The notes: generated by a model not told the origin, from the letters alone. A DNA stretch of 64,000 bases from Paulinella micropora (GCA_009731375.1 BJOX01000160.1:94751-158750), one strand, 5' to 3'. Counted from the stretch's first letter, positions 52,887-63,825 are shown. Program-made: numbers and translations.

Positions 52887-53438
52887 ATGGACACCTCTCA
52901 CCGCCGATCGTATTGGACATATGAAGATTTACAACTCCATTTGGATTACGTGAATGGAAATTACTTCTTAAATCTAGTTAATGCTGTTTCGTTTATCTCG
53001 CCCGATGGAAAGTGGAACACGGCCGACTGGAAACTTGTGAAACATATAGAAAAAGGGGCGGAACAATATTGTTGTTACTCACACGAGATTACAAAGAATT
53101 ACATAATTAAAAATGTAAAAAACGGGAGCGAAATGGTGCTAGGCTCTGAATGTATAAAGCGGTTTGAAAACGACAAAATGAACGAAGACCTGTCATTGCT
53201 CATCCGCACCATTGACAATCCAAACATTAAATTCTGTTGCTATTGTAAAAGCAATAGGGCAATTCCAAAAAGGATTGTAGAAAAATATCCGAACAGGGAC
53301 AAGTATTATCATAAATCTTGTATGAAAAAGAAATTTTATCGGTGCACTCTTTGTAATGCTTTTAGAGGATTTGACCCATGCGATTGCTTGGATAAGATTA
53401 GAAGTGGAACAAACGATAAACCCTTTTGGCTAAGATAA
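52887..53438 (+). CDS. Zinc-ribbon protein, viral type, 183 aa
   Basis: N-terminal domain YWTYEDLQLHLDYVNGNYFL, then QYCCYSHEITKNYIIKNVKNG and MVLGSECIKRF. The pattern of a CC...H pair followed by GxxC looks like a small zinc-binding domain found in large DNA viruses of protists. A second cluster (CCYCKSNRAIP, CTLCNAF, CDCL) forms the C-terminal zinc ribbon. The exact function is unknown; DNA or RNA binding is likely. Frame intact, 40-bp AT-only promoter region upstream (52846-52886). Confidence 0.65.
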   Translation: MDTSHRRSYWTYEDLQLHLDYVNGNYFLNLVNAVSFISPDGKWNTADWKLVKHIEKGAEQYCCYSHEITKNYIIKNVKNGSEMVLGSECIKRFENDKMNEDLSLLIRTIDNPNIKFCCYCKSNRAIPKRIVEKYPNRDKYYHKSCMKKKFYRCTLCNAFRGFDPCDCLDKIRSGTNDKPFWLR

Positions 53439-53584
53439 TATGTGATGATTAATAAATATTTTTTTTGTCATAACGATATATAAAAAATTATAATTTTCTA
53501 TTAAGGACAATGATATACATGGATATACGGATATATAGAATAATTAATTTATTTTTATTAAAAAAATCCGAGCGACTATATAAT

Positions 53585-55081
53585 ATGACCGCGCCGACAC
53601 TGACCAATGGACAATGGTATTGGAAACAAGAAGAAGCACTGAGAGATAAACCACAAGATGCGGTTCTTATCAAGTGGGGGAATAAACAATTTGCAACTGC
53701 TTCATCTCAAGAGAATTTCATTGAATTGATTGAAAAAATGCCCGATGACCAAAAGCAATACTATGAAGTATTAATGGAAAACAAACCCCAACGAATGTTT
53801 GCCGACATTAATGGCGATGAATTATCAATCTCACGAGAAAAAATGTATGAGCGGTGGAACACGCTTATGGAAAATGTATTTGCTAATGTGGGTTTGAAGT
53901 ATAATCCCAAAAAAGCCAAATACTTGGACGCGAGCAAGAATGGTAAAATGTCGTGCCATTTTTCTTACGATAACGGCTTGGTATTCAAAAACTGCGAAAC
54001 ACAAAAAGAGTTTTGGAAGTATGTGGAAGTAGTGATTGAAAAAGATTATCCCGACCTCTGCTTCACGTTTGAACGAGCCGACAAGAATATTGAGTTGCGA
54101 ACCATACTTGATATTTCCGTCTATAACAAAAACAGGGCTTTCCGCACTATCTACTCTCATAAAGAGGAAACGCGTTTTGCTTCCGTATTCATACACACCA
54201 AAAACAAACACTTTGAAACTGCTACAAGATGTGGAAATTGACGATTATCTGATTATGTGCCCCGATGACAGTACATTTTACGATGTCAAAATTCCCGAAT
54301 ATACAACTTTGAAGCGATATCAACATATTACTTTGGACGAAGTACGCGAAATTATACTCAGCAAAATACCGAATGTAGAAATTGTTGAAATAAAGCAGAG
54401 AATGTTTGTTTTAAAAACCATAGGGACACGAGTATGTATTATAAACGGGGAAGAAAATAACAGCGACAATTGCTATGTAGTATGGAGAAGAGATGGGTTG
54501 TATTTCTACTGCCACGATAGCAGTTGCGAGGGTAAATGCATGAAAATTCACGAATTATCACCCCCTATCGTCCGTAATATCAACACGATTGATGACCTGC
54601 GCCGACTCGCCAGCGAATGTAATAGTTTAGAAAAATTCAAAGAGTTGATAGACACTGCTTTGGCCTGGATGAATGAATCATACACTTTTGCTAATTTAGC
54701 CAAGCCCGCCATAATTGAAGAATATGTTGATTCAAAAGGCAAAAAGGTATTCCGCTACAAGACGGAATCAGCAATGGAATCATTCTTCAAAAACAAAAGA
54801 GTAAAGACCAACTTATCAAAGGAGGACTGGATAGCGCTAGGTAAAAACCCCGCCAAATTGAATGTTGTTGATTTGTATAAAATGTGGACTACACACCCAA
54901 AAAGACGCGAAGTAAATGACGTAATCTTTGACCCAAAGGCATACTTTGATAACGACAAACAAGGATTTTATAACTCGTTTAAGGGTTTTGAAATCCCAGC
55001 GGACACATTAGGAGACGTGAAATCATTCACGGCAGAAGAAGAAAAAAATGAAGCATTCTTTCAACATATCCTAAACAGATG
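53585..55081 (+). pseudogene. Primase-superfamily 3 helicase, N-terminal part, frameshifted and truncated
   Basis: ATG chosen at 53585 (MTAPTLTNGQWYW) after an AT-rich leader. The archaeo-eukaryotic primase domain has RMFADINGDE (metal-binding Asp pair), GKMSCHFSY and ILDISVYNKNRAFRTIYSHK. A one-base frame change follows near 54165-54175. The next part contains a Cys cluster (YFYCHDSSCEGKCMKIHE), as in the primase-helicase linker of viral replication proteins, and the start of the D5-like region (WTTHPKRREVNDVIFDPKAYF). Then the frame runs into the SINE at 55082. The ATPase/helicase core is absent. The family primes and unwinds viral DNA; this copy cannot. Confidence 0.75.
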
Positions 55082-55160
55082 GTGCGGGGGGTGTCACTAG
55101 AGCCTAATGAGACAATGGAGGCGCATTTGCAGATTTGCATCAGCTATTGACAGAGAAGCA
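55082..55160 (+). mobile_element. SINE copy, 3' part, truncating the primase gene
   Basis: GGGGGTGTCACTAGAGCCTA and ATGGAGGCGCATTTGCAGAT match the 3' half of the SINEs at 60.7-61.9 kb, with an internal deletion of about 28 bp. A (TTA)n tail follows to 55262. Confidence 0.8.
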
Positions 55161-55305
55161 CTATTATTATTATTGTTATTATTCTGGTTAGTATTATTAA
55201 TGTTATTATTGTTATTAATTCTATTATTACTATTATTGTTATTATACTTATTGTTATTAGAATGAATAGATAGATAGGTAGATAAATAGATAGATAGATA
55301 GGTAA

Positions 55306-55341
<36 letters not shown>

Positions 55342-55342
55342 G

Positions 55343-55373
<31 letters not shown>

Positions 55374-55581
55374 GTATATATATATAGAGATGGATGGATG
55401 GATGGGTAGATGGATGGATGGATGGATGGATGGATGCGCGTATGTATATTTATGTATATCTATATATATGCGTGTATATACATATTATATCTATATGTAT
55501 ATATGTATATATATATATTTAGATATATATGCATATATACACACATATATATAGGTAACCTCCCCTTAGGATTAAACATGT

Positions 55582-55612
<31 letters not shown>

Positions 55613-55622
55613 CGATGATCAT
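55161..55622. repeat. (TTA)n, (GATA)n, (GGAT)n and (TA)n microsatellites
   Basis: TTA tail of the SINE to 55262, GATA 55263-55385, GGAT 55390-55436, TA-rich 55440-55555, T-run at 55586-55612. Confidence 0.95.
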
Positions 55623-55646
55623 NNNNNNNNNNNNNNNNNNNNNNNN
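55623..55646. other. Assembly gap, 24 N
   Basis: Follows a T-run. Confidence 0.95.
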
Positions 55647-56825
55647 CCCCCGTTGCTTCCTTCGTAGGTAGCTACTGCTTCCTTCGTAGGTAGGAAGGGT
55701 GGTTGCGATGGCGGCGGGGAGGGGGATCCCGAGCGCGAGCTACAGGTCAAAGGCAAAAGGGAAGTATATGTCATAGTTTTGTAAGGGTAAGTTATGGAAG
55801 AGTCAGTAATTGTCGAGATTTGTTTTTGCTTTTGTTTCATTGTCAACCTCGATGAGCTACTTGTTTGAGAGTCAAGTTCCAGAGATTCGTTGTTCTTCGT
55901 CTTTTCCGCTTTCTGGTTGTCCGAAGCAATGGGTGTATTTCCAGGGTCAAGTTGCGTTTCGGTGGTCTCGTCACCTGTCTCCTTCTTGCTCTTCTTGGTT
56001 GGTTTTGCCACGTTTGAAGGAGTAGCTCGATCTTTTCGTCTTACGATTGTCGGTGCAGGATCTCGTGCTAGTGCTGCCGGTGCTGTTAGTTGGTCTGTTA
56101 TCGTAGATGGATGTGGTGTGCGATGTATAGTGGGCTTGGCCGGTACTTGACGATAATCCTTTGCAATGCAGCCAGCGTCTTCGTAGTGTGCTTCAATGTA
56201 GGTTAGCATTGAGAGAAGTGCTTTGGCGAGGCAGTCGTTGAGTGCGTTCCCCATTCTCCACTGAAGTTGCCGCTGTTGTACAGACTTCTTGAGGGTATCG
56301 AACCAGAGGCTAGAAATTTTGTAGAAGTAGGAATGCAGTCTGATTTCATTGGCAGTGAGAGCTTCATTCTCTTGTGCGCCCGCCTCACGGTCAGCAGAGA
56401 TTTGGACAGCATGTAGGCGATCATATAAGTGTGCTACTAGTTTCCAAGTACCCGTTTTTCGTAAGTAAGTGGATCATCCCATCAAACGAGATGCACTGCA
56501 GTTCCGTATCCTCTGGAAAACGTACGTGACCGGCTTTAGCTGCTTCAACTATAGCTTTGTTTAGAGCTGTTCGTTTGATATTGGTGGGCGAGGTGTCATG
56601 GATCTGAGCCCAAAGAGTTTCGATAAAGGCACGGTGTGCTCCTCCATAGAAGGGAATGAGTAGTGGGGAGCGTGGGACTTTTCGCGATACAGGAGTTTTC
56701 AGCCATTCGATGATCCGTTCCTCATCTCTTGGTTTTTGATTGTTGTCAGCACCCAGATCAATCTTCTGACTTTTCGAGAGTAGTTCGTATTTCCAATCGC
56801 TGGATTGTCCGTTGGTGAATTTCAT
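55647..56825 (-). pseudogene. Gag-like or structural ORF pair, frameshifted, probable retroelement
   Basis: On the minus strand 56825-56421 encodes a helical protein (EWLKTPVSRKVPRSPL, FIETLWAQIHDTSP, KNGYLETSST). Coding then switches frame near 56430 and continues (ADREAGAQENEALTANEIRL, YFYKISSLWFDTLKK) to about 55650. The C-terminal part is low-complexity, Pro/Ser/Thr/Lys-rich. Charged helices then a disordered basic tail resemble Gag of a retroelement, but no diagnostic motif is found. Unidentified. Confidence 0.35.
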
Positions 56826-57104
56826 GAAAAGAGTAGTGTGGCAGACATCCAGACTGGCTATACGATCGTAGTGTAGTGGGGAAGTCGATGTTTATTTCGG
56901 GGTCGTTCTTGTCGTGCTTGTTGTTGCTGGCTTACTCGAATGAAACTCTACACTTACTTGTACTAACGGCAAAGGGGTGAGCACGGTCACTCGTGGTCTG
57001 GTAAACCCCTGTTAATAAATAACTATCCTTGAAAGTTAAGTTTGCATCCTTGCCCTTCTTAGGGTTCGGGATTCGACACGTCTGGCCCACCAGACCGCCT
57101 ACGA

Positions 57105-57575
57105 ATGAGCAATCTTCCTAGAAACAAGCCCTCACGCTCTGGAGACGACTCAAGAAGATATGACCATGGGAATCAGAGCCACATCAGGACACGAACAGTA
57201 ACAGAAGCAGGTCAACCTCACCACGCCGTGGAAGAAGGTCGAGGTCCCCTCGCAACACGTATCATCAACAATCCTACCAACGTGACGACAAGAAACGAAG
57301 CTACGAACCAAATCGAGGACGAAGCCCCACAAGAAGCCAACAACGCTCCTATTCTGGAAAGAGACGATCCCTATCCCCACCTACAGATAGACGACACCCC
57401 CCAGACAGCAACAGACAACATGCTTGCAGAGAAGAACAACGACCCAGACAGGATTTAATATTGCAACCAAGCTCAAAGCAAAGCAGTGAATTCAACAAGA
57501 TCAAACTCGTTCACGCTCTCAGTCAATCTCCACTACTACTACTTCCCCAAAGAAGCCAGAGTACGTTGCCTCATT
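57105..57575 (+). CDS. RS-rich ORF, possibly nucleic-acid binding
   Basis: Two overlapping frames are open. The frame from about 57164 is rich in Arg-Ser (RSRSTSPRRGRRSRSPR, GRSPTRSQQRSYSGKRRS), as in SR-type or Gag-like basic domains. The ATG-started frame at 57105 (117 aa) is acidic and less convincing. It is divergent from the 56.8-kb ORF across 280 bp. Function unknown. Confidence 0.3.
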
Positions 57576-57639
57576 CAATCCTCGTGACCCCTATGGGAAA
57601 AGTATGAAACGCATAATAAGGAAAGAGCACAAGAAAAGA

Positions 57640-58070
57640 AAGACTGGTATATACCGGGTATGGATACCCGGTATGGGCCATACCCCCAAAAAAAGGGAGG
57701 GTATGGGCCATACCACTCAAAAAATAGGGGTATGAATTTTTGGACTTAGAGAATTTTCATATCGTGGAGTATGGGGTATGGGGTATGGTATGGGGGATGG
57801 GGGATGTGGTATGGGGGATGGGGTATGGGGTATGAGGTATGGGGTATGGGGTATGGGCCCATCCCCCATCCCCCATCCCCCATGCCATCCCCCATCCCCC
57901 ATCTACCATCCCCATACCCCATCCCCCATACCCCATAGCCCATACCCCATAGCCCATACCCCATACCCCATACCCCATACCACATACGTATGGGGTATGG
58001 GGTATGGGGCATGAAGCTTAAGGATGTGGGATAGGGTATGGGGTATGAGGTATGGGGTATCACTACGAAC
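57640..58070. repeat. GGGGTAT/ATACCCC inverted arrays
   Basis: G-rich GGGGTAT/GGGGGAT repeats (57768-57860), then the complementary ATACCCC/ATCCCCC (57860-57985), then G-rich again (57985-58065). An upstream GGTATGGGCCATACC palindrome occurs twice at 57660-57715. The array can form long hairpins and G-quadruplexes. Confidence 0.9.
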
Positions 58071-58968
58071 CGGAAACTCTAGGCGATTTCATGTTTGAAA
58101 ACGAAAAATAATTTCATGCTGTTTTGCGTTTAGAAATAAGAAATTAGTCATTTTTCATATATTCTAAAACCATGCATTAGTAAAAAATGACTAAACTTTT
58201 TATAAGAAAAATGGACAATGTGTCATAATCATATAGTTTTAAGAATATATTACATTAATGACTACTTCATTCCGTGTAATTATTGACTAATTTATCATTT
58301 TAGAGCTTGTTTCAGCACACAACCCACTAAGTACATGACTAAAAATGACTAATCAGTCAAAAAACGACAAATCTGTCATAAACGCTGATTTTTCATTTCG
58401 ACAAATGTGTCAAACCACAGTGAAACCACCTCAATAAAATCACCACACATTAGTCGAAATGACAGTGTTTTTTTACTAATAAGGTGCAGAAAAACAAGAT
58501 ATAAAATATTACTGTCGACATTCAAATTAGCACACACAAATAGGTAGACCTATATAAAAAGTTTGACCTATATAAAAAGTTTGACCTATATAAAAAGTTC
58601 GACCTATACAAAAGAGTTTGACATAATTAAAAAACTTTGACGTCAAACTATATATTATATATCAAACTTTTCTATATACGTCAAACTATTTGAGAGTCAT
58701 ATAAATATAACTTTTTTTACTAATACTAATATTAAACTATTTATATAGTAATCATTATTAATAAAACATTGTTTGTTCAACCGCCTAGTGGCAAGTATTG
58801 ATGATATTTTATTAATATTATTAATAACATTAAAACAGTGTTTGCGTCAGAATATTTATGATTATTAATATTAATAATAATAATATTATTATTATTATTA
58901 TCATTAATATTAATTAACATTATTAATAAACGAAAAAGAAAAGACAGGCAGAGAAAAAGAAAAGAAAG
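58071..58968. other. AT-rich intergenic region with short tandem repeats
   Basis: Four tandem copies of GACCTATATAAAAAGTTT at 58550-58625, scattered AATGACTAA and GACAAATGTGTCAAA motifs at 58160-58400, and ATT repeats at 58865-58915. No gene. Confidence 0.6.
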
Positions 58969-59208
58969 TCAAAAAGAAAAAAGAATGGCACGCGAAGCAT
59001 CGGTGGAGGTCCACGTATTTCTACCCCGGGCTTCCTGACTGTCTGCACGGCCCTGCATGAGTCTGTCAACAAGAACCCGACCAACTTGTTGTGGGACACG
59101 GATTTTTTGGTCCGCGACTGAGCGCCAAGTGCTACCCTCCGGCAAGCCTAGGCTTTGGAGCAATTCCCGACCCATCTCCCTGTAGTGCATATTTACAGCG
59201 GGACCCAC
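58969..59208 (-). CDS. ORF of 79 aa, possibly a retroelement fragment
   Basis: Normal codon variety, charged (GRELLQSLGLPEGSTWRSVA, QQVGRVLVDRLMQGR). Coding-like sequence continues upstream of the first ATG to about 59230. No family recognised. Confidence 0.3.
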   Translation of the reverse strand: MGPAVNMHYREMGRELLQSLGLPEGSTWRSVADQKIRVPQQVGRVLVDRLMQGRADSQEARGRNTWTSTDASRAILFSF

Positions 59209-59274
59209 CCTTTCACGATCACGATTCTGGAGATCGTTTTGTAGCTACATTTGGGCAAAATATATATAAATATT

Positions 59275-59292
59275 ATGATGATGATGATGATG

Positions 59293-59367
<75 letters not shown>
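59275..59367. repeat. (ATT)n microsatellite with leading (GAT)n
   Basis: GAT 59275-59292 then ATT to 59367, immediately before a SINE head. Confidence 0.97.
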
Positions 59368-59503
59368 GCCCTGTCGCCAGTTCGATTCCAGTCGGTGCCA
59401 CCAGTATTTCATTGAACATACCGGTCCGTCTGGAAGTGTTGGAACTGCCCTTGCGGGGGTGTCATTAGAGCCTATCGTCAATTCTTCGTACTCCCCTCAC
59501 GGG
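59368..59503 (+). mobile_element. SINE copy with 1 internal repeat unit, interrupted by gap
   Basis: Starts within the tRNA-like head (CCTGTCGCCAGTTCGATTCC), has a single copy of the 35-bp unit and the body to CCCCTCACGGG, where the 476-N gap starts. Confidence 0.85.
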
Positions 59504-59979
59504 NNNNNNNNNNNNNNNNNNNNNNNNNNNNNNNNNNNNNNNNNNNNNNNNNNNNNNNNNNNNNNNNNNNNNNNNNNNNNNNNNNNNNNNNNNNNNNNNN
59601 NNNNNNNNNNNNNNNNNNNNNNNNNNNNNNNNNNNNNNNNNNNNNNNNNNNNNNNNNNNNNNNNNNNNNNNNNNNNNNNNNNNNNNNNNNNNNNNNNNNN
59701 NNNNNNNNNNNNNNNNNNNNNNNNNNNNNNNNNNNNNNNNNNNNNNNNNNNNNNNNNNNNNNNNNNNNNNNNNNNNNNNNNNNNNNNNNNNNNNNNNNNN
59801 NNNNNNNNNNNNNNNNNNNNNNNNNNNNNNNNNNNNNNNNNNNNNNNNNNNNNNNNNNNNNNNNNNNNNNNNNNNNNNNNNNNNNNNNNNNNNNNNNNNN
59901 NNNNNNNNNNNNNNNNNNNNNNNNNNNNNNNNNNNNNNNNNNNNNNNNNNNNNNNNNNNNNNNNNNNNNNNNNNNNNNN
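59504..59979. other. Assembly gap, 476 N
   Basis: Sized gap in a (TTA)n/SINE cluster. Confidence 0.99.
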
Positions 59980-60013
59980 GAATTGGATATGGTAGTAACA
60001 ACACAGACCCACG

Positions 60014-60041
60014 TATTATTATTATTATTATTATTATTATG

Positions 60042-60077
<36 letters not shown>

Positions 60078-60580
60078 TTGGAGTGTTGACTGTGACATAT
60101 TTGAGGGAAATCCCGATGAAAAAACCTAGTCACACTTGCTAAACAGAGTTCCAGCCCAATGGCCTCAAGGCGTTAAACTGTGACGCCAACTCATAACCCT
60201 TTGGTGGTAGATGCTGGGGAGGAGGGTCGTTGCGCGCGTAAAAGATCTTAAACTCCGCATATGCTGGTTGATAGCCCAGGACCCAGCAGACACCAGATTG
60301 TTATGGGTGGGGTTTCGAGGCAGCTCTAGCAACCGCGCTTGGTGTATGCACTTGCACATTCGGTGACGTCTTGCAAGAGGTTGCTGGGACTGCGGAATAA
60401 CCTCGGCTTAGTGCAGTCTTGCCCTCAGGAGCTCCATCGGTGGCCCCGATCATCAGGCGAGAGACTGACACGGGGGGGTGGAGGACCTCGAACAAGGGTA
60501 TTGGAGGCTTATGTCCGTTGAGGATATGCCATTAGCTGCATCAGTACGCCTCAGATATAGTATTATTATTATTATTACCG
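60014..60580. repeat. Second repeat family with ATT tracts on both sides
   Basis: Between an ATT tract (60014-60076) and another (60559-60577) lies about 480 bp of complex sequence with no convincing ORF. The end (GCATCAGTACGCCTCAGATATAG) runs into ATT like the SINEs do. Probably a different retroposon sharing the tail type. Confidence 0.5.
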
Positions 60581-60698
60581 CCAGTCGAGTCTTTGGCGGA
60601 GCCGCGTCACCGAACGGCCCCGTGCTACCAATGGAGGCACATGTCCGACAGGATCAAAGGCCAATTGACTGATAAGTCTATTATTATTATTATTATTG
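60581..60698 (+). mobile_element. Short retroposon fragment with (ATT)n tail
   Basis: CGGCCCCGTGCTACCAATGG followed by AGGCACATGTCCGACAGGAT and an ATT tail. ATGGAGGCACATGT resembles the SINE 3' part. A similar fragment at 61019-61070 also ends in ATT. Confidence 0.5.
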
Positions 60699-60967
60699 TG
60701 GACACCGTGATAGCCCAGTGGTCAAGTTCTACCATCTGGGCCCTGTCGCCAGTTCGATTCCCGTCGGTGCCACCAGTATTTTCATTGAACATACCGCTCC
60801 ATTTCTGGACCAGTATTTTCATTGAACATACCGGCCCGTCTGGAAGTGTTGGAACTGCCCTTGCGGGGGTGTCATTAGAGCTTATCGTCAATTCTTCGTA
60901 CTCCCCTCACGGGTGAGACGATGGAGGCGCATGTGCAGAAATGCATCAGCCATTGACAGAGAAGCAC
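60699..60967 (+). mobile_element. tRNA-derived SINE, 2 internal repeat units
   Basis: tRNA-like head (GACACCGTGATAGCCCAGTG, box A; AGTTCGATTCC, box B; CGGTGCCACCA 3' end), then two 35-bp units ACCAGTATTTTCATTGAACA..., then the unique body, then GACAGAGAAGCA and (TTA)n to 61020. The first and last seven bases of the head pair in 6 of 7 positions, as an acceptor stem does. RNA polymerase III transcription is expected. Confidence 0.88.
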
Positions 60968-61021
<54 letters not shown>

Positions 61022-61070
61022 GGAGGCACATGTCCAGGATCTGGATCTGATGCTATAGTCTGAGGAAGCC

Positions 61071-61108
<38 letters not shown>

Positions 61109-61143
61109 GAATTATTATTATTATTATCAGAATTATTATCAGA

Positions 61144-61187
<44 letters not shown>

Positions 61188-61189
61188 TA

Positions 61190-61224
<35 letters not shown>

Positions 61225-61593
61225 GACACCGTGATAGCCCAGTGGTCAAGTTCTACCATCTGGGCCCTGTCGCCAGTTCGATTCCCGTCGGTGCCACCAG
61301 TATTTTCATTGAACATACCGGTCCGTCTGGACCAGTATTTTCATTGAACATACCGGTCCGTCTGGACCAGTATTTTCATTGAACATACCTGTCCGTCTGG
61401 ACCAGTATTTTTATTGAACATACCGGTCCGTCTGGACCAGTATTTTCATTGAACATACCGGTCCGTCTGGAAGTGTTGGAACTGCCCTTGCGGGGGTGTC
61501 ATTAGAGCCTATCGTCAATTCTTCGTACTCCCCTCACGGGTGAGACGATGGAGGCGCATGTGCAGAAATGCATCAGCCATTGACAGAGAAGCA
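61225..61593 (+). mobile_element. tRNA-derived SINE, 5 internal repeat units
   Basis: Same structure as the copy at 60699 but with five 35-bp units, the third and fourth each with one substitution. (TTA)n tail to 61675. Flanked by ATT tracts on the left. Confidence 0.9.
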
Positions 61594-61594
61594 C

Positions 61595-61675
<81 letters not shown>

Positions 61676-61940
61676 GGACACCGTGATAGCCCAGTGGTCA
61701 AGTTCTACCATCTGGGCCCTGTCGCCAGTTCGATTCCCGTCGGTGCCACCAGTATTTTCATTGAACATACCGGTCCGTCTGGACCAGTATTTTCATTGAA
61801 CATACCGGTCCGTCTGGAAGTGTTGGAACTGCCCTTGCGGGGGTGTCATTAGAGCTTATCGTCAATTCTTCGTACTCCCCTCACGGGTGAGACGATGGAG
61901 GCGCATGTGCAGAAATGCATCAGCCATTGACAGAGAAGCA
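61676..61940 (+). mobile_element. tRNA-derived SINE, 2 internal repeat units
   Basis: Inserted in the TTA tail of the previous copy. Two 35-bp units; body identical to the copy at 60699 over long stretches. Tail (TTA)n with CTA variants to 62044. Confidence 0.9.
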
Positions 61941-61974
61941 CTATTATTATTAGAATTATTATTATTACTACTAC

Positions 61975-62036
<62 letters not shown>

Positions 62037-62044
62037 CTTATTAT

Positions 62045-62700
62045 TAGACGGCAGAGTAAAAAAAAAAATACAAGTCAAATGCAGAAAAAAATGTAAAAGC
62101 TGGAAGAAACCGGATAACAAGGGGGGAAAGCATCAACACACATCGGGCATGAAAATTAAAAGAAAATACCAGAATCAGTTTGGACAAGAAAGAATAAAAA
62201 ATCGGACATAAGCAGACCAGACGCAGAGGTAAAAAAAATACAAGACAAAATGCAGATAAAATAATGTAAAAGCTGGAAGAAACCCGGATGACAAGGGTGG
62301 AAAGCATCAACACACATCGGGCATGAAAATTAAAAGAAAAAATTTGATACCAGAATCAGTTTAGGCAAGAAAGAATAAAAAATCGGACATAAGCAGACCA
62401 GACGGCAGAGGGGAAAGAAATACAAGTCAAAATGCAGAAAAAATAATGTAAAAGTTGGAAGAAACCCGGATAACAAGGGTGGAAAGCATCAACACACATC
62501 GGGCATGAAAATTAAAAGAAAAAATTTGATACCGGAATCAGTTTGGACAAGAAAGAATAAATAAATGAGACATAAGCAGACCAGACGGCAGAGGGGAAAA
62601 AAATACAAGTCAAAATGCAGAAAAAATAATGTAAAAGTTGGAAGAAACCCGGATAACAAGGGTGGAAAGCATCAACACACATGAAGCATAGAAAATAAAG
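62045..62700. repeat. About 180-bp satellite, 3.6 tandem copies
   Basis: CAGACCAGACGGCAGAGG recurs at about 62045, 62217, 62399 and 62580, period 173-182 bp. Each unit carries AGCTGGAAGAAACCCGGATA and CATCAACACACATCGGGCAT. The unit length is nucleosome-like. Confidence 0.95.
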
Positions 62701-62752
62701 AGAGGAGGAAAAAAAAAAAAGAAAAAAAAAAGAAAAGGAAAAAAAGGCGTAC

Positions 62753-63247
62753 CTCACGGCCGGCTTCATCACTCTCCTTTATTTTGCGAAACAGTACCTG
62801 CAACAAAGGTTTGCAAAAGAAAAGCAGGCAAAACGAAGCGAAAGTACCTCATACCCTGCCCTGCAGGCAAGAAGGCACTCCACCTTTTCGCGCTCGAACT
62901 TGTCCCGCAAGGAGACTATTCTGTGGACAGTTGAGTTAGGAGAAGTGATGATTTCACCTGACATGGTTTCCACTTGAAACTCCCCGACAGGGGCACCACG
63001 GGAGCTGGGTTCCTTGCTCGCGTCGCGGTACTCCAACTTCTTCTTCGCGATTTCCCGCCCCCTATAACATACATAACATACATAACGTAACACACATTAC
63101 ATACATACATAATATACATATCATACATGGCATTAACATACATAACATACATAACATACATAATATATAAAAGATAAAGAGAGAGAGAGAGAGAGAGAAA
63201 GACAGAAAGACAGAGAAAGAGAGAGAGAACGAGAGGCAGAGAGGGAG

Positions 63248-63278
<31 letters not shown>

Positions 63279-63288
63279 GGGAGGGAGG

Positions 63289-63341
<53 letters not shown>

Positions 63342-63408
63342 GGAGGGAGAGAGAGAGAGAGAGAGGGAGAGAGAGAGAGAGAGTCGAAGAGAGAGAGAGA
63401 GAGAGAGA

Positions 63409-63439
<31 letters not shown>

Positions 63440-63445
63440 AGAGAC

Positions 63446-63483
<38 letters not shown>

Positions 63484-63788
63484 AGAGAAAGAGAGAGAGA
63501 GAGAGAGAAAGTGAGAGAGATACATAACATACATAGCATACATAGCATACATACCTCACGACCCACATGTTGTACTGTCAGGCGATTTCGGTCTTGATAC
63601 CTCGCACACAAAGAGAAAACATGACATAAGAGAAAGCACAAAGACAAACATGCAAACATAACGGGAAAAAAAGGGAGAGTGGACCTGAGGGGCCGTCCCT
63701 CATGACAAAAAGCGAGTCGTACTTGCTGTCGTACTTTACCTCGTCCAAGTTCATGACCCTGACTGGCTCAGACGCAGACAGACAGACA

Positions 63789-63825
<37 letters not shown>

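Larger units (their letters stand above)
46971..55081. mobile_element. PLV/virophage-like endogenous block 2, decayed
   Basis: Nine or ten tightly packed AT-rich genes. Several are viral hallmarks: tyrosine recombinase, GELRTA-type structural protein, penton (minor capsid), zinc-ribbon protein, primase-helicase. Major capsid, packaging ATPase and protease are absent from this block. Frameshifts in the recombinase and the primase, plus SINE truncation at the right end, show decay. The left limit coincides with a 29-bp repeat abutting host satellite. Confidence 0.85.

Noticed and set aside
57746-58063. Gly/Met/Trp/Tyr or Pro/His/Ile ORFs over the GGGGTAT array
   Set aside because: Open in several frames on both strands because of the repeat.
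59465-60133. ORFs of about 170-220 aa spanning 59.5-60.1 kb
   Set aside because: Almost entirely Ns translated as X.
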